A stretch of DNA of 64,000 nucleotides from Isochrysis galbana. Taxonomy: Eukaryota > Haptophyta > Isochrysidales > Isochrysidaceae. The stretch covers positions 3,589,648 to 3,653,647 of the forward strand of contig CM030942.1 in the NCBI GenBank assembly GCA_018136815.1. The letters run 5' to 3'. Positions within the stretch are counted from its first letter, which is position 1. The number at the start of each line of letters is the position of its first letter. The position numbers and the translations under genes are program-made. Below, one piece after another: positions 1 through 13,420 of this stretch. Under the pieces are notes generated by a model. The model worked only from the letters and a program-made list of their open reading frames with translations. It was not told where the DNA came from and ran no database searches.

Positions 1-1
1 G

Positions 2-3000
2 ATGCCGCCCTCAACACCACCTACAGTGCCGTCGCCCTCGACACCGCCAGCAATACCACCGCCAACTGCGCCGCCGCCGGCACCACCGCTGCCCTTGCCA
101 TCGACGCCGCCCTCGATGCCACCTTCAACGCCGCCTCTACCGCCACCACCGTTGACACCTCCCTCTACACCGCCCTCGACGCCGCCCTCAACTCCTCCTG
201 TTCCACCGCCGCCCTCGCCGCCGCCTTCAGCACCGCCACCCGCGTCGCCGCCGCCCTCACCACCTCCCTCTTTCCCACCCGTCACGCCGCCATTCCTGCC
301 GCCCTCGACACCGCCCACGCCGCCGCCTCCTGCACCGCCTCCACCCTCTAGCCCACCCGCGATTCCGCCGTCGGAGCCGCCGTCGACACCGCCTCTACCG
401 CCACCGCCTGCTCCACCGCCACCAAACCCAACTCCGCCAACGCCACCCCCACCGCTCGCGCCGCCCGCAACCCCTCCATCGGTGCCGCCTACGACGCCGC
501 CTTCTGCACCGCCATCTCCTCCACCGCCAACGCCACCGCCGCCCGTACCCGCCCTCCCCGCCTCCCCGCCTTCGACACCTCCGTCAGCGCCGCCAGCCTT
601 GCCGCCGTCGACACCGCCCTCGCCACCGCCGCCCCAACCGCCTCCACCCTCTAGCCCACCCGCGATTCCGCCGTCGGAGCCACCTTCAACACCGCCTTCA
701 ACACCACCGCCCGCTCCACCGCCACCCGCCCCACCGCCGCCCACGCCACCTCTACCCCTTTCGCCTCCCGTACCACCGTCGCCCAAACCGCCTCCCTTCA
801 GCCCGCCCGTCACGACGCCTTCATTGCCGCCCTCGACACCGCCCGCGCCACCTCCGCCCGTACCACCTCCACCCTCTAGCCCACCGGCGATTCCGCCTTC
901 GACACCGCCTTCGGCACCGCCTTTTTTGCCGCCGCCCGCTCCACCGCCACCCGTCCCACCGCCGCCATTGCCACCCCCACCTCTTCCGCCACCCGCAACG
1001 CCTCCATTGGTGCCACCCACCACACCGCCTTCTGCACCGCCATCTCCTCCACCGCCCACGCCACCGCCGCCCGAACCCGCGCCCCCCGTCTCTCCGCCAT
1101 CGACACCTCCGTCAGCGCCGCCAGCCCTGCCGCCGTCGACACCGCCCTCGCCACCGCCACCCCAACCGAGCCCACCCTCGATTTCGCCGTCGGTGCCACC
1201 TTCAACACCGCCTCTACCGCCACCGCCCGATCCACCGCCGCCAAACCCAACTCCGCCAACGCCACCCCCACCGCTCGCCCCGCCCGCAACGCCTCCATCG
1301 GTGCCGCCTACGACGCCGCCTTCTGCACCGCCATCTCCTCCACCGCCGACGCCACCGCCGCCAGTACCCGCCCTGCCCGTCTCTCCGCCATCGATGCCCC
1401 CGTCAACGCCGCCATCCTTGCCGCCGTCGACACCGCCCTCGCCACCACCGCCCCAACCGCCTCCACCCTCTACCCCACCCGCGATTCCGCCGTCGATGCC
1501 GCCGTCGACACCCCCCTTACCGCCACCGCCCGCTCCTCCGCCGCCAACGCCGCCGTCGCCCACGTCACCCCCGCCGCTCGCCCCGCCCGCAACGCCACCA
1601 TCGGTGCCGCCGTCGACGCCGCCTTCAGCGCCGCCAACTGCGCCACCGCCTACGCCACCGCCGCCCGACTCTCCGCCGTCGATACCTCCCTCAGCGCCGC
1701 CATCACCACCGCCACCCGCGCCGCCGCCGCCCACATCATCGCCTCCCTCCTTCCCACCAGCTACGCCACCATCCCTGCCGCCATCGATACCGCCCACACC
1801 GCCGCCGCCATCAGTACCACCGCCACTGGGTTCCCCGAGTCCGGAGCCATCCCCCCCGACGCCAAGTGACCCGCCGCCGCCGAGCTTCCCGCCCAAAGTA
1901 CCGGAGGGCACGCCGGCGCGTCCGCCGCCACCGCCTGATCGTCCGCAGGCCGAGGCGGAATCGCCGCCGCCGCTTCCGTCCCTGCCACCGTCCGCACCAC
2001 CATCGCAACCACCGACACCGCCGCCGCCCACACCGCCGCCGCCCACACCGCCACCGCCCACACCGCCACCGCCGTTCTCGCCGCCCTCGACTCCACCGTC
2101 GACTCCGCCGTTGCTGCCACCCGGTGTATCTGCTCCCTCCCCGCCTCCGTTTGCTCCGACACCCTCTGCGTCCCCCGAGCCCTCGCCGCCACCGCCACCC
2201 GAACCTCTCAGTCCCGATCCATCTCCGCCACCAGTCCCGGGACCTTCCTCACCCGACCCGTCACCCCCGCCCCCGCCCTCGCCGCTCTCGCCCGAGCCGT
2301 CGCCGCCGCCGCCACCCCTTCCGTTCTCGCCGTCGCCATCGCCGCCGCCATTCGCGCCGTCACCTACGCCCAACTCGCCCGAGCCGTCGCCACCGCCGCC
2401 GCCGCCGCCGCTCTCTCCGGAACCGTCTCCGCCACCCTCAGCCTCGCCCGGAAAGCCCCCTTCGCCGTTGCTGCCGCCATCGGAGCCGCCCGCCGCACCA
2501 CCGTCGACGCCACCGTTCACGCCTCCATCTGCATCGCCGAGCATGCCGCCATCGGAGCCGCCCTCGCCCCCGCCGCCCACACTGCCGCCTCCGATTCCAC
2601 CGCCGGATGTATCGCCGTCGATGCCGCCCTCAACACCACCTACAGTGCCGTCGCCCTCGACACCGCCAGCAATACCACCGCCAACTGCGCCGCCGCCGGC
2701 ACCACCGCTGCCCTTGCCATCGACGCCGCCCTCGATGCCACCTTCAACGCCGCCTCTACCGCCACCACCGTTGACACCTCCCTCTACACCGCCCTCGACG
2801 CCGCCCTCAACTCCTCCTGTTCCACCGCCGCCCTCGCCGCCGCCTTCAGCACCGCCACCCGCGTCGCCGCCGCCCTCACCACCTCCCTCTTTCCCACCCG
2901 TCACGCCGCCATTCCTGCCGCCCTCGACACCGCCCACGCCGCCGCCTCCTGCACCGCCTCCACCCTCTAGCCCACCCGCGATTCCGCCGTCGGAGCCGCC

Positions 3001-6000
3001 GTCGACACCGCCTCTACCGCCACCGCCTGCTCCACCGCCACCAAACCCAACTCCGCCAACGCCACCCCCACCGCTCGCGCCGCCCGCAACCCCTCCATCG
3101 GTGCCGCCTACGACGCCGCCTTCTGCACCGCCATCTCCTCCACCGCCAACGCCACCGCCGCCCGTACCCGCCCTCCCCGCCTCCCCGCCTTCGACACCTC
3201 CGTCAGCGCCGCCAGCCTTGCCGCCGTCGACACCGCCCTCGCCACCGCCGCCCCAACCGCCTCCACCCTCTAGCCCACCCGCGATTCCGCCGTCGGAGCC
3301 ACCTTCAACACCGCCTTCAACACCACCGCCCGCTCCACCGCCACCCGCCCCACCGCCGCCCACGCCACCTCTACCCCTTTCGCCTCCCGTACCACCGTCG
3401 CCCAAACCGCCTCCCTTCAGCCCGCCCGTCACGACGCCTTCATTGCCGCCCTCGACACCGCCCGCGCCACCTCCGCCCGTACCACCTCCACCCTCTAGCC
3501 CACCGGCGATTCCGCCTTCGACACCGCCTTCGGCACCGCCTTTTTTGCCGCCGCCCGCTCCACCGCCACCCGTCCCACCGCCGCCATTGCCACCCCCACC
3601 TCTTCCGCCACCCGCAACGCCTCCATTGGTGCCACCCACCACACCGCCTTCTGCACCGCCATCTCCTCCACCGCCCACGCCACCGCCGCCCGAACCCGCG
3701 CCCCCCGTCTCTCCGCCATCGACACCTCCGTCAGCGCCGCCAGCCCTGCCGCCGTCGACACCGCCCTCGCCACCGCCACCCCAACCGAGCCCACCCTCGA
3801 TTTCGCCGTCGGTGCCACCTTCAACACCGCCTCTACCGCCACCGCCCGATCCACCGCCGCCAAACCCAACTCCGCCAACGCCACCCCCACCGCTCGCCCC
3901 GCCCGCAACGCCTCCATCGGTGCCGCCTACGACGCCGCCTTCTGCACCGCCATCTCCTCCACCGCCGACGCCACCGCCGCCAGTACCCGCCCTGCCCGTC
4001 TCTCCGCCATCGATGCCCCCGTCAACGCCGCCATCCTTGCCGCCGTCGACACCGCCCTCGCCACCACCGCCCCAACCGCCTCCACCCTCTACCCCACCCG
4101 CGATTCCGCCGTCGATGCCGCCGTCGACACCCCCCTTACCGCCACCGCCCGCTCCTCCGCCGCCAACGCCGCCGTCGCCCACGTCACCCCCGCCGCTCGC
4201 CCCGCCCGCAACGCCACCATCGGTGCCGCCGTCGACGCCGCCTTCAGCGCCGCCAACTGCGCCACCGCCTACGCCACCGCCGCCCGACTCTCCGCCGTCG
4301 ATACCTCCCTCAGCGCCGCCATCACCACCGCCACCCGCGCCGCCGCCGCCCACATCATCGCCTCCCTCCTTCCCACCAGCTACGCCACCATCCCTGCCGC
4401 CATCGATACCGCCCACACCGCCGCCGCCATCAGTACCACCGCCACTGGGTTCCCCGAGTCCGGAGCCATCCCCCCCGACGCCAAGTGACCCGCCGCCGCC
4501 GAGCTTCCCGCCCAAAGTACCGGAGGGCACGCCGGCGCGTCCGCCGCCACCGCCTGATCGTCCGCAGGCCGAGGCGGAATCGCCGCCGCCGCTTCCGTCC
4601 CTGCCACCGTCCGCACCACCATCGCAACCACCGACACCGCCGCCGCCCACACCGCCGCCGCCCACACCGCCACCGCCCACACCGCCACCGCCGTTCTCGC
4701 CGCCCTCGACTCCACCGTCGACTCCGCCGTTGCTGCCACCCGGTGTATCTGCTCCCTCCCCGCCTCCGTTTGCTCCGACACCCTCTGCGTCCCCCGAGCC
4801 CTCGCCGCCACCGCCACCCGAACCTCTCAGTCCCGATCCATCTCCGCCACCAGTCCCGGGACCTTCCTCACCCGACCCGTCACCCCCGCCCCCGCCCTCG
4901 CCGCTCTCGCCCGAGCCGTCGCCGCCGCCGCCACCCCTTCCGTTCTCGCCGTCGCCATCGCCGCCGCCATTCGCGCCGTCACCTACGCCCAACTCGCCCG
5001 AGCCGTCGCCACCGCCGCCGCCGCCGCCGCTCTCTCCGGAACCGTCTCCGCCACCCTCAGCCTCGCCCGGAAAGCCCCCTTCGCCGTTGCTGCCGCCATC
5101 GGAGCCGCCCGCCGCACCACCGTCGACGCCACCGTTCACGCCTCCATCTGCATCGCCGAGCATGCCGCCATCGGAGCCGCCCTCGCCCCCGCCGCCCACA
5201 CTGCCGCCTCCGATTCCACCGCCGGATGTATCGCCGTCGATGCCGCCCTCAACACCACCTACAGTGCCGTCGCCCTCGACACCGCCAGCAATACCACCGC
5301 CAACTGCGCCGCCGCCGGCACCACCGCTGCCCTTGCCATCGACGCCGCCCTCGATGCCACCTTCAACGCCGCCTCTACCGCCACCACCGTTGACACCTCC
5401 CTCTACACCGCCCTCGACGCCGCCCTCAACTCCTCCTGTTCCACCGCCGCCCTCGCCGCCGCCTTCAGCACCGCCACCCGCGTCGCCGCCGCCCTCACCA
5501 CCTCCCTCTTTCCCACCCGTCACGCCGCCATTCCTGCCGCCCTCGACACCGCCCACGCCGCCGCCTCCTGCACCGCCTCCACCCTCTAGCCCACCCGCGA
5601 TTCCGCCGTCGGAGCCGCCGTCGACACCGCCTCTACCGCCACCGCCTGCTCCACCGCCACCAAACCCAACTCCGCCAACGCCACCCCCACCGCTCGCGCC
5701 GCCCGCAACCCCTCCATCGGTGCCGCCTACGACGCCGCCTTCTGCACCGCCATCTCCTCCACCGCCAACGCCACCGCCGCCCGTACCCGCCCTCCCCGCC
5801 TCCCCGCCTTCGACACCTCCGTCAGCGCCGCCAGCCTTGCCGCCGTCGACACCGCCCTCGCCACCGCCGCCCCAACCGCCTCCACCCTCTAGCCCACCCG
5901 CGATTCCGCCGTCGGAGCCACCTTCAACACCGCCTTCAACACCACCGCCCGCTCCACCGCCACCCGCCCCACCGCCGCCCACGCCACCTCTACCCCTTTC

Positions 6001-6540
6001 GCCTCCCGTACCACCGTCGCCCAAACCGCCTCCCTTCAGCCCGCCCGTCACGACGCCTTCATTGCCGCCCTCGACACCGCCCGCGCCACCTCCGCCCGTA
6101 CCACCTCCACCCTCTAGCCCACCGGCGATTCCGCCTTCGACACCGCCTTCGGCACCGCCTTTTTTGCCGCCGCCCGCTCCACCGCCACCCGTCCCACCGC
6201 CGCCATTGCCACCCCCACCTCTTCCGCCACCCGCAACGCCTCCATTGGTGCCACCCACCACACCGCCTTCTGCACCGCCATCTCCTCCACCGCCCACGCC
6301 ACCGCCGCCCGAACCCGCGCCCCCCGTCTCTCCGCCATCGACACCTCCGTCAGCGCCGCCAGCCCTGCCGCCGTCGACACCGCCCTCGCCACCGCCACCC
6401 CAACCGAGCCCACCCTCGATTTCGCCGTCGGTGCCACCTTCAACACCGCCTCTACCGCCACCGCCCGATCCACCGCCGCCAAACCCAAATCCGCCAACGC
6501 CACCCCCACCGCTCACCCCGCCCGCAACGCCTCCATCGGT
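2..6540 (+). repeat. 2,619-bp coding tandem repeat, about 2.5 copies
   Basis: The same sequence starts at 2, 2621 and 5240, giving a period of 2,619 bp (873 codons, so the frame is kept). Copies 1 and 2 appear identical wherever compared, and copy 3 matches until 6488. The first differences are at 6489 and 6515, and homology fades by about 6540. The near-identity implies very recent unequal exchange, gene conversion, or assembly duplication. The left end is cut by the window edge. Confidence 0.92.
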
Positions 6541-9500
6541 GCCGCCTTCGACACCGCCTTTGACGCCGCCCGCACCACCACCGCCATCGACGTTGCCGTC
6601 ATCGCCCCCGTCGTTGCCACCTACACCTCCGTCCTCGAGGCCAACGCCGCCCTCGACGCCACCGTCGATGCCACCCTCGACGCCGCCGTTAACGCCGCCG
6701 TTGACGCCGCCCTCGTTGACGCCGCCCTCGTCGGCTCCATCGACGCCGCCTACCATGCCTCCTCCTTCTTCCCCTACACCCGCACCCACGAGTCCCGATC
6801 CATCGCCTCCGCCACCGCCGTTGCCCTTGGGCCCTCCGCCATCACCACCTTTACCCGAGAGCCCTGACCCGTCGCCACCGCCTCCCCCCCCGCCACTTAG
6901 CCCGGAACCGTCGCCCCCAACGCCAAGTGACCCACCAGTTCCGCCCAGCTTCCCGCCCAAGGTGCCCGAGGGAACACCGTCACGACCGCCCCCGCCTCCC
7001 AATAGGCCAAGGGGGAACGAGGTAGAACCGCCGCCTCTGCCGAGCACCCCACCTGGTGTGCCGCCGTCTATGCCCCCTGAGCGAGAAACGCCTGCGCCGC
7101 CTCCCTTCTCGCCTGCTCCCTCGCCTCCGCCTCCGCCTTCTCCTTACAGCCCCGAGCCATCGCCCCCGCCGCCTCCATCTCCCATGTCGCCCGAGCCGTC
7201 GCCGCCCCCGCCGCCGCTGCCACTTTCTCCAGAACCTTCACCGCCACCCCCACCATTACCATATTCGCCCGAACCAACGGCGCCACCATTGGAGCCCCCA
7301 GCGCCGGCTGCGCCGCCATCCGAGCCTTCTTTGCCGGCAGCACCACCGTCGGAACCTCCTGCCGACCCACCCTCGCTCCCACCGCCTCCACCGAGGAGCT
7401 CGCCTTCACTACCACCCTCGACCCCTCCAACACTACCACCCACACCCCAACCGCCCTCCGCTCCACCAACTCTGCCGCCATCGGCACCTCTTTTTCCGCC
7501 GCCGCCGGCCATACCTCCGCAGTCCATCCCGCCTCTCTTTCCGCCATCGTTGCCGCCATTACCACCACCACCTCCTCCTCCCGTGCCGCCGCCGCCAACG
7601 CCGCCGCCGCCCTCCGCACCGCCCACCTCATCGCCCGCTTCACCGCCCTCAACTCCACCAACACTGCCACCATCAACGCCCCCATCTCCACCGCCTCCTG
7701 CCCCGCCTCCGCCAGCCCCACCGCCGCCATCCATCCCGCCTTCGACGCCGCCATTGTTGCCGCCATCGACTCCGCCATCACCGCCACCACCCACGCCGCC
7801 GCCGCCAACGCTGCCGCCACCCTCTTCGCCACCCGCAACAACGCCGTCTCTGCCACCATACCCGCCGCCTTCTCCACCGCCGCCGGCACCGCCACCGCCG
7901 GCACCGCCGCCACCATCTGTCCCCCCTGTGGCGCCGCCATCGCTACCGCCCTCGAAGCCTCCGTTGCCGCCGACACCCACACCTCCGCCGCCCGTGGCAC
8001 CTCCGTCGGCACCGCCCTCTTTGCCACCATCGCTGCCGCCTACTCCACCTCCTCCCGCACCTCCACCACCCGCGTCACCGCCACCATCAGTGCCACCTTT
8101 AGTGCCACCGTCACTGCCGCCCTCGATCCCTCCATCACCACCACCACCTAAACCGCCACCGCCCTCTGCGCCGCCCTCTCTTCCCCCATCGCTGCCGCCG
8201 TCTCCACCTCCTCCCGCACCATCGCCACCGACGCCATCGGTCCCGCCGTCATTGCCACCATCACGCCCGCCCGCGGCCCCTCCTTCACCACCACCACCCA
8301 CCCCGCCTCCGCCGTCTTTACCGCCTAGCGCACCACCCACTCTGCCACCATCGACAACTCCTTCTCCGCCACCATCCATCCCGCCGCTCTTGCCGCCATC
8401 GTTGCCGCCATCAACACCGCCACCTCTACCACCACCGCCAACACCCCCACCACCGACACCCCCACCACCAACGCCGCCGCCGCCATCCGCACCGCCCTCC
8501 GCACCACCGACTCTGCCACCATCGACGCCTCCTTCTCCGCCGCCTCCTGCACCGCCGCCGCCGTCCCCGCCGCCGCCATCTTTCCCGCCTTTGACGCCGC
8601 CATCGTTGCCGCCATCGACTCCGCCATCACCCCCACCACCCACGCCGCCGCCACCAACGCTGCCGCCACCATCCCCGCCGCCCGCTAGACCGCCGTCTCT
8701 GCCACCATACCCGCCGCCTTCTCCACCGCCGCCGGCACCGCCACCGCCGGCACCGCCGCCACCATCTGTCCCTCCGGTAGCGCCGCCATCGCTACCGCCC
8801 TCGACCCCTCCATTGCCGCCGCCTCCCACACCTCCGCCGCCCGTGGCACCTCCGTCGGCACCGCCCTCTCTGCCACCATCGCTGCCACCGACTCCACCTC
8901 CCGCACCTCCACCACCGACGCCACCGCCGCCATCTGCTCCACCCTTAGTGCCACCATCACTGCCACCCACGACCCCTCCATCACCACCACCACCCACCCC
9001 GCCACCGCCCTCTGCGCCGCCCTCTCTCCCCCCATCGCCGCCGCCGCCGTCTCCACCTCCTCCCGCACCTCCGCCGCCGTCTTTACCGCCTAGCGCACCA
9101 CCCACTCTGCCACCATCGACGCCTCCTTCTCCGCCGCCTCCAACACCGCCGCCGCCATCCCCGCCGCCGCCATCTATCCCGCCTTTGGCGCCGCCATCGT
9201 TGCCGCCATCGACTCCGCCATCACCCCCACCACCCACGCCGCCGCCACCATCCCCGCCGCCACCCTCTTCGCCGCCCACGACGCCGCCGTCTCTGCCACC
9301 ATACCTGCCGCCATCTCCACCTCCGCCGGCACCGCCACCGCCGGCACCGACGCCACCATCTGTCCCTCCGGCAGCGCCGCCATCGCTACCGCCCTCGACC
9401 CCTCCATTGCCGCCGCCTCCCACACCTCCGCCGCCCGTGGCTCCTCCGTCGGCACCGCCCTCGCTGCCACCATCGCTGCCGCCGACTCCACCTCCCGCAC

Positions 9501-11890
9501 CTCCACCACCGACGCCACCGCCGCCATCTGCTCCACCCTTAGTGCCACCATCACTGCCACCCACGACCCCTCCATCACCACCACCACCCACCCCGCCACC
9601 GCCCTCTGCGCCGCCCTCTCTCCCCCCATCGCCGCCGCCGCCGTCTCCACCTCCTCCCGCACCTCCGCCGCCGACTTTACCGCCTAGCGCACCACCCACT
9701 CTGCCACCATCGACGCCTCCTTCTCCACCGCCTCCTGCACCACCGCCGCCGGCCCCACCGCCGCCATCCATCCCGCCTCTCTTGCCACCATCGACGCCGC
9801 CGTCAATACCGCCACCTCTACCACCACCGCCTACACCCCCACCACCAACGCCGCCGCCGCCATCCTCACCGCCCTCCGCACCACCGACTCTGCCACCATC
9901 GACGCCTCCTTCTCCGCCGCCTCCAACACCGCCGCCGCCGTCCCCGCCGCCGCCATCTATCCCGCCTTTGGCGCCGCCATCGTTGCCGCCATCGACTCCG
10001 CCATCACCCCCACCACCCACGCCGCCACCACCATCCCCGCCGCCACCCTCTTCGCCGCCCGCTACACCGCCGTCTCTGCCACCATACCCGCCGCCTTCTC
10101 CACCGCCGCCGGCACCGCCGCCGCCGACCCCGCCGCCACCATCTGTCCCTCCGGTAGCGCCGCCATCGCTACCGCCCTCGACCCCTCCATTGCCGCCGCC
10201 TCCCACACCTCCGCCGCCCGTGGCACCTCCGTCGGCACCGCCCTCTCTGCCACCATCGCTGCCGCCGACTCCACCTCCCGCACCTCCACCACCGACGCCA
10301 CCGCCGCCATCTGCTCCACCCTTAGTGCCACCATCACTGCCACCCACGACCCCTCCATCACCACCACCACCCACCCCGCCACCGCCCTCTGCGCCGCCCT
10401 CTCTCCCCCCATCGCCGCCGCCGCCGTCTCCACCTCCTCCCGCACCTCCGCCACCGACGCCACCACCGCCATCGGTCCCGCCGTCATTACCACCATCACG
10501 CCCGCCCTCGGCCCCTCCTTCACCACCACCACCCACTCCGCCGCCGCCGTCTTTACCGCCTTTCGCACCACCTAATCTTCCACCATCAGCACCTCCCTCT
10601 CCACCGCCTCCTGCACCACCGCCGCCGGCCCCACCGCCGCCATTCATCCCGCCTCTCTTGCCGCCATCGTTGCCGCCATCGCCACCGCCACCTCTACCAC
10701 CACCACCAGCACCACCAACACCAACACCCCCACCACCAACACCCCCACCACCAACACCGCCGCCGCCATCCACACCGCCCTCCGCACCACCGACTTTGCC
10801 GCCATCGGCGCCTCCTTCTTCGCCGCCTCCTGCACCACCGCCGCCAGCCCCACCGCCGCCATCCATCCCGCCTTTCGCACCACCCGATCTGCCACCATCG
10901 CCGCCGCCCTCACCGCCTCCGCCCGCACCGCCGCCTCAGCCGCCTCCGCCCGCATCGCCGCCGCCTTCAGCCCCGCCCTCACCGCCACCATTACCCCCGC
11001 CCTCTCCCCCCCCGTTGTCCCCGCCGGTCCCTCTGCCTCCCGCCCCTCCGCCACCCTCACCACCTCCACCGCTACCACCGCCACCGTTTCCACCACCACC
11101 ATCAGCACCGCCGACCGCACCGCCATCAGCACCGCCATCGGCTCCGCCACCTACAACGCCACCGCCGACGCCGCCACCCCCAATCAACCCAGCCCCTAAG
11201 CTCAATGAAAACTTCAGCCCCCCCCCGCTACCACCACCCTCAACACCTCCGTCGATCCCACCATCTACACCACCCGCTGAGCCGCCGCCGCCTCCAGTGC
11301 CGCCGCCTCCCTCACCACCGCCGCCAACGCTACCGCCGCCCGCGCCGCCGCCACCCGATAAGCCGCTTCCCGGGTCGCCTCCCACGCCACCACCCCCTAC
11401 ACCGCCACCGCCCGCGCCGCCACCACCCGTGCCTCCCCCACCTACGCTGCCTCCTCCTGCAATGCCATCGCCTTCGCCACCAACGCCAACGCCGCCCCCA
11501 CCTTCGCCTGCACCCCCACCATTCGCACCGGATCCTTCGCCGCCACCTCCGCCCTCTCCGTTGAGCCCCGACCCGTCACCACCCCCAGTGGCACCACCTG
11601 TGTTGCCTGATCCATCGCCGCCGCCACCACCATCGCCAATGTCGCCCGAACCGTCGCCGCCGCCGCCCCCCAATCCGCTGCCTCCGGGATCTCCGACACC
11701 ATCTCCGCCACCTTTTGCCCCAGAGCCATCACCGCCGCCTCCACCTCCGCCACTTTCCCCTGAGCCATCCCCCCCTCCTCCTCCTTCACCTTTTCCGCCT
11801 GAGCCACCAGCACCACCATTCCCACCACCGTTTATCCCGCCATCTCCCCCGGCCCCAAGGCCGCCCCAGGTGCCGCCTTTCCGTCGCTAA
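2..11890 (+). CDS. Giant proline-rich (X-Pro-Pro)n protein, 5'-partial
   Basis: An open frame of 3,962 codons runs from the window edge to TAA at 11888-11890; the true start probably lies upstream, so the ATG at 2 is only the first one visible. Almost the whole product is Ser/Thr/Ala-Pro-Pro triplets, interrupted by blocks of the type [18 protein letters not shown] and two charged islands (around nt 1890-1970, repeated at 4510-4590, and a variant near 6960-7040) with a KVPEGTP core. Such sequence forms polyproline-II rods and is typical of hydroxyproline-rich glycoproteins (pherophorin/extensin type) of algal walls or scales. No signal peptide is visible because the N-terminus is missing. Residues 1-2178 are 2.5 copies of an 873-residue unit. 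The C-terminus ends in a short basic tail. The extracellular role is inferred from composition only. Confidence 0.8.
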   Translation: MPPSTPPTVPSPSTPPAIPPPTAPPPAPPLPLPSTPPSMPPSTPPLPPPPLTPPSTPPSTPPSTPPVPPPPSPPPSAPPPASPPPSPPPSFPPVTPPFLPPSTPPTPPPPAPPPPSSPPAIPPSEPPSTPPLPPPPAPPPPNPTPPTPPPPLAPPATPPSVPPTTPPSAPPSPPPPTPPPPVPALPASPPSTPPSAPPALPPSTPPSPPPPQPPPPSSPPAIPPSEPPSTPPSTPPPAPPPPAPPPPTPPLPLSPPVPPSPKPPPFSPPVTTPSLPPSTPPAPPPPVPPPPSSPPAIPPSTPPSAPPFLPPPAPPPPVPPPPLPPPPLPPPATPPLVPPTTPPSAPPSPPPPTPPPPEPAPPVSPPSTPPSAPPALPPSTPPSPPPPQPSPPSISPSVPPSTPPLPPPPDPPPPNPTPPTPPPPLAPPATPPSVPPTTPPSAPPSPPPPTPPPPVPALPVSPPSMPPSTPPSLPPSTPPSPPPPQPPPPSTPPAIPPSMPPSTPPLPPPPAPPPPTPPSPTSPPPLAPPATPPSVPPSTPPSAPPTAPPPTPPPPDSPPSIPPSAPPSPPPPAPPPPTSSPPSFPPATPPSLPPSIPPTPPPPSVPPPLGSPSPEPSPPTPSDPPPPSFPPKVPEGTPARPPPPPDRPQAEAESPPPLPSLPPSAPPSQPPTPPPPTPPPPTPPPPTPPPPFSPPSTPPSTPPLLPPGVSAPSPPPFAPTPSASPEPSPPPPPEPLSPDPSPPPVPGPSSPDPSPPPPPSPLSPEPSPPPPPLPFSPSPSPPPFAPSPTPNSPEPSPPPPPPPLSPEPSPPPSASPGKPPSPLLPPSEPPAAPPSTPPFTPPSASPSMPPSEPPSPPPPTLPPPIPPPDVSPSMPPSTPPTVPSPSTPPAIPPPTAPPPAPPLPLPSTPPSMPPSTPPLPPPPLTPPSTPPSTPPSTPPVPPPPSPPPSAPPPASPPPSPPPSFPPVTPPFLPPSTPPTPPPPAPPPPSSPPAIPPSEPPSTPPLPPPPAPPPPNPTPPTPPPPLAPPATPPSVPPTTPPSAPPSPPPPTPPPPVPALPASPPSTPPSAPPALPPSTPPSPPPPQPPPPSSPPAIPPSEPPSTPPSTPPPAPPPPAPPPPTPPLPLSPPVPPSPKPPPFSPPVTTPSLPPSTPPAPPPPVPPPPSSPPAIPPSTPPSAPPFLPPPAPPPPVPPPPLPPPPLPPPATPPLVPPTTPPSAPPSPPPPTPPPPEPAPPVSPPSTPPSAPPALPPSTPPSPPPPQPSPPSISPSVPPSTPPLPPPPDPPPPNPTPPTPPPPLAPPATPPSVPPTTPPSAPPSPPPPTPPPPVPALPVSPPSMPPSTPPSLPPSTPPSPPPPQPPPPSTPPAIPPSMPPSTPPLPPPPAPPPPTPPSPTSPPPLAPPATPPSVPPSTPPSAPPTAPPPTPPPPDSPPSIPPSAPPSPPPPAPPPPTSSPPSFPPATPPSLPPSIPPTPPPPSVPPPLGSPSPEPSPPTPSDPPPPSFPPKVPEGTPARPPPPPDRPQAEAESPPPLPSLPPSAPPSQPPTPPPPTPPPPTPPPPTPPPPFSPPSTPPSTPPLLPPGVSAPSPPPFAPTPSASPEPSPPPPPEPLSPDPSPPPVPGPSSPDPSPPPPPSPLSPEPSPPPPPLPFSPSPSPPPFAPSPTPNSPEPSPPPPPPPLSPEPSPPPSASPGKPPSPLLPPSEPPAAPPSTPPFTPPSASPSMPPSEPPSPPPPTLPPPIPPPDVSPSMPPSTPPTVPSPSTPPAIPPPTAPPPAPPLPLPSTPPSMPPSTPPLPPPPLTPPSTPPSTPPSTPPVPPPPSPPPSAPPPASPPPSPPPSFPPVTPPFLPPSTPPTPPPPAPPPPSSPPAIPPSEPPSTPPLPPPPAPPPPNPTPPTPPPPLAPPATPPSVPPTTPPSAPPSPPPPTPPPPVPALPASPPSTPPSAPPALPPSTPPSPPPPQPPPPSSPPAIPPSEPPSTPPSTPPPAPPPPAPPPPTPPLPLSPPVPPSPKPPPFSPPVTTPSLPPSTPPAPPPPVPPPPSSPPAIPPSTPPSAPPFLPPPAPPPPVPPPPLPPPPLPPPATPPLVPPTTPPSAPPSPPPPTPPPPEPAPPVSPPSTPPSAPPALPPSTPPSPPPPQPSPPSISPSVPPSTPPLPPPPDPPPPNPNPPTPPPPLTPPATPPSVPPSTPPLTPPAPPPPSTLPSSPPSLPPTPPSSRPTPPSTPPSMPPSTPPLTPPLTPPSLTPPSSAPSTPPTMPPPSSPTPAPTSPDPSPPPPPLPLGPPPSPPLPESPDPSPPPPPPPLSPEPSPPTPSDPPVPPSFPPKVPEGTPSRPPPPPNRPRGNEVEPPPLPSTPPGVPPSMPPERETPAPPPFSPAPSPPPPPSPYSPEPSPPPPPSPMSPEPSPPPPPLPLSPEPSPPPPPLPYSPEPTAPPLEPPAPAAPPSEPSLPAAPPSEPPADPPSLPPPPPRSSPSLPPSTPPTLPPTPQPPSAPPTLPPSAPLFPPPPAIPPQSIPPLFPPSLPPLPPPPPPPVPPPPTPPPPSAPPTSSPASPPSTPPTLPPSTPPSPPPPAPPPPAPPPPSIPPSTPPLLPPSTPPSPPPPTPPPPTLPPPSSPPATTPSLPPYPPPSPPPPAPPPPAPPPPSVPPVAPPSLPPSKPPLPPTPTPPPPVAPPSAPPSLPPSLPPTPPPPAPPPPASPPPSVPPLVPPSLPPSIPPSPPPPKPPPPSAPPSLPPSLPPSPPPPAPSPPTPSVPPSLPPSRPPAAPPSPPPPTPPPPSLPPSAPPTLPPSTTPSPPPSIPPLLPPSLPPSTPPPLPPPPTPPPPTPPPPTPPPPSAPPSAPPTLPPSTPPSPPPPAPPPPSPPPPSFPPLTPPSLPPSTPPSPPPPTPPPPTLPPPSPPPARPPSLPPYPPPSPPPPAPPPPAPPPPSVPPVAPPSLPPSTPPLPPPPTPPPPVAPPSAPPSLPPSLPPTPPPAPPPPTPPPPSAPPLVPPSLPPTTPPSPPPPTPPPPSAPPSLPPSPPPPSPPPPAPPPPSLPPSAPPTLPPSTPPSPPPPTPPPPSPPPPSIPPLAPPSLPPSTPPSPPPPTPPPPSPPPPSSPPTTPPSLPPYLPPSPPPPAPPPPAPTPPSVPPAAPPSLPPSTPPLPPPPTPPPPVAPPSAPPSLPPSLPPTPPPAPPPPTPPPPSAPPLVPPSLPPTTPPSPPPPTPPPPSAPPSLPPSPPPPSPPPPAPPPPTLPPSAPPTLPPSTPPSPPPPAPPPPAPPPPSIPPLLPPSTPPSIPPPLPPPPTPPPPTPPPPSSPPSAPPTLPPSTPPSPPPPTPPPPSPPPPSIPPLAPPSLPPSTPPSPPPPTPPPPSPPPPSSPPATPPSLPPYPPPSPPPPAPPPPTPPPPSVPPVAPPSLPPSTPPLPPPPTPPPPVAPPSAPPSLPPSLPPTPPPAPPPPTPPPPSAPPLVPPSLPPTTPPSPPPPTPPPPSAPPSLPPSPPPPSPPPPAPPPPTPPPPSVPPSLPPSRPPSAPPSPPPPTPPPPSLPPFAPPNLPPSAPPSPPPPAPPPPAPPPPFIPPLLPPSLPPSPPPPLPPPPAPPTPTPPPPTPPPPTPPPPSTPPSAPPTLPPSAPPSSPPPAPPPPAPPPPSIPPFAPPDLPPSPPPSPPPPAPPPQPPPPASPPPSAPPSPPPLPPPSPPPLSPPVPLPPAPPPPSPPPPLPPPPFPPPPSAPPTAPPSAPPSAPPPTTPPPTPPPPINPAPKLNENFSPPPLPPPSTPPSIPPSTPPAEPPPPPVPPPPSPPPPTLPPPAPPPPDKPLPGSPPTPPPPTPPPPAPPPPVPPPPTLPPPAMPSPSPPTPTPPPPSPAPPPFAPDPSPPPPPSPLSPDPSPPPVAPPVLPDPSPPPPPSPMSPEPSPPPPPNPLPPGSPTPSPPPFAPEPSPPPPPPPLSPEPSPPPPPSPFPPEPPAPPFPPPFIPPSPPAPRPPQVPPFRR

Positions 11891-12594
11891 GTCCGACACT
11901 TCGAGCCCTACATGTAGATAGGACGGCTCACTACAGCCTCCCGGAAGTCAATGAGATTGTGCGTCAAAGATTTGTGGATAGGGTGATCGGCTCATTTCCT
12001 CGTTTTGCATCGTAAAAAAACTCTCGTCTGACGCTTCATTTTACATCGCCCCACGCCAGCATGTGTGAGTAATAGCCGTGCACAATAGCCGTGCACGTGC
12101 GCAGCGCGTTTTGGAGCGTCACTGAAGGTTACCCGGTTTGTTGTTGTTATTAGACTATCACGTGTGTGTGGCTGCAACTTGGTATTAGTCTTCAAGTGTC
12201 TATCATTGATAGGGCGAAAAACTATTGTTCTAGTTCGAGCGATGGAGCACGCGCCAGGAGAGAGAGGGGGGCTCGTGCCTCCCCATGGGCGAACTAAGTA
12301 TAAACTTAGTTGAATAGGGAGAGGTTGTAGAAGAGATTTCAAGGGGACCCCCAAGATGCTCAAATAAAGATCTGAATTTTTGCAAGTGTTCATGATTCAT
12401 GATGTATCAAGAAATGAACAATGGCACCATATCCTCACTCTCACATGGTTAGCAGACGCCCCCCCCCCCCACTCCCCCCCCCCCCCCCCTGCGGAAGCGC
12501 AAAGCGCGCAGCGCACAGCATCAAACGCAACCACACTACAACCACAACCCCACTACAAGGTGTGCACAAACAATCAAGAGGAGTGAGGAGTAGC
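11891..12594. other. 3' flank of the proline-rich gene, no gene seen
   Basis: No convincing coding sequence. Base composition drops abruptly from the C-rich coding region to mixed sequence. It holds a C-rich run at 12460-12490 and some AC-rich sequence before the mobile element that starts at 12595. Confidence 0.5.
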
Positions 12595-13420
12595 AAAAAA
12601 AAATCTTCTTAAAAATCCCCGCTAGGCGTGCGGCTTGCGGCAGTGTGCTTATGTACCTCCCTACTACCCAACCTTAACCCCTAACAACCCCCTCCCCCTT
12701 CCCCAGTTCCCTCTTCAACGGAGAAGCTGGTTCCAGGGAGGCCGCGCGTGAGCAAGGGCGTACAAACGATGATGTTGATTGAGCAAGAAACACATATATG
12801 TCTTCGACGCTTTGATGGCTTCATGAATGCTGGCGTAGTCGACATGAGTATCTTGCCGCCGGTTACGGCGTCTGAATCGAGTTGACTAGAGCACGCGTGG
12901 TCATTACGGCTAAGGGGAATGGAGTCGACTTTCGCACACCCGAAACGTTACCTTTCATCCGTGCAAACTATGTGATAAAGAATCCACCTGCGACGCTAGA
13001 GATCATTGGAGTTGGTAGCGCTTATGATAGGTTACAAGACTCGGTCATGTCATCTCGTGGTTACCTTTCCATCCATTTCAAGCAATTCCACTCCTTCTCG
13101 AGTGGAGTAAACGAAAAGTCAGTACGTTTCGATGTGTCTACCAGATCTTTGGACCGGATATGGCACATGACTACGACAGACGCCGATACGAATGAACCTT
13201 CAGAACAACTCTATTTCAACAGCTTGTTTTACTCCGCATACCCAAATTACTGTCCTCGTTTCATTCAAATAGTGAATTTCAAATCGACATGGCTGGCGTG
13301 CAGCTTCCACAAAGGGCAGCAAATCAGTATACTCTCTTTAGTCAAACGATGAATAGCCTCCCAAATAGAGACCCGAGAGACGTGATCAGATACGCGCTGC
13401 TTCGGCCGGGAGTTGGAGAG
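12595..13420 (+). mobile_element. Decayed element with capsid-like frame; parent of MITE-like copies
   Basis: The left end begins with an A-run followed by ATCTTCTTAAAAAT, and the next ~150 bp match, on the opposite strand, the repeat at 36156-36357. The segment 13396-13420 (core GCTGCTTCGGCC) matches the other end of that copy at 24 of 25 positions. At 36.2 kb the two ends lie about 20 bp apart; here they enclose about 650 bp with the capsid-like frames. The simplest reading is that this is the longer, coding member of the family and the short copies are internal deletions. Boundaries are approximate, and the right terminus is not defined. Confidence 0.5.
12876..13420 (+). pseudogene. Possible double-jelly-roll major capsid protein fragment (polinton-like/virophage type)
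   Basis: Open frame from the codon after TGA at 12873 to 13352, about 158 codons, with no good ATG. A second frame overlaps it from about 13259 and runs beyond 13400. The first frame has FSSGVNEKSVRFDVSTRS followed by LDRIW; the second carries FQIDMAGVQLPQ and then an aromatic/Asn segment. The order (a strand ending in S-x-D-R-I, a variable loop, an F-Q-I strand, then V-x-L/Y-P-Q) resembles major capsid proteins of polinton-like viruses and virophages integrated in algal genomes. A single shift near 13259 would join the frames, so the gene is broken. The capsid assignment comes from pattern memory, not alignment; an unrelated transposon protein is possible. Confidence 0.35.

Noticed and set aside
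876-6509. Families of identical 131-302-codon frames recurring every 2,619 bp
   Set aside because: Shadows of the tandem repeat in other frames.
1-6540. CRISPR array
   Set aside because: Long coding tandem repeats without unique spacers, in a eukaryotic genome.
7144-10866. 1,240-codon Gly-rich open frame on the minus strand
   Set aside because: It is the antisense of the X-Pro-Pro gene: CCN codons read backwards give Gly, and the composition lacks stop codons. No independent evidence of coding.
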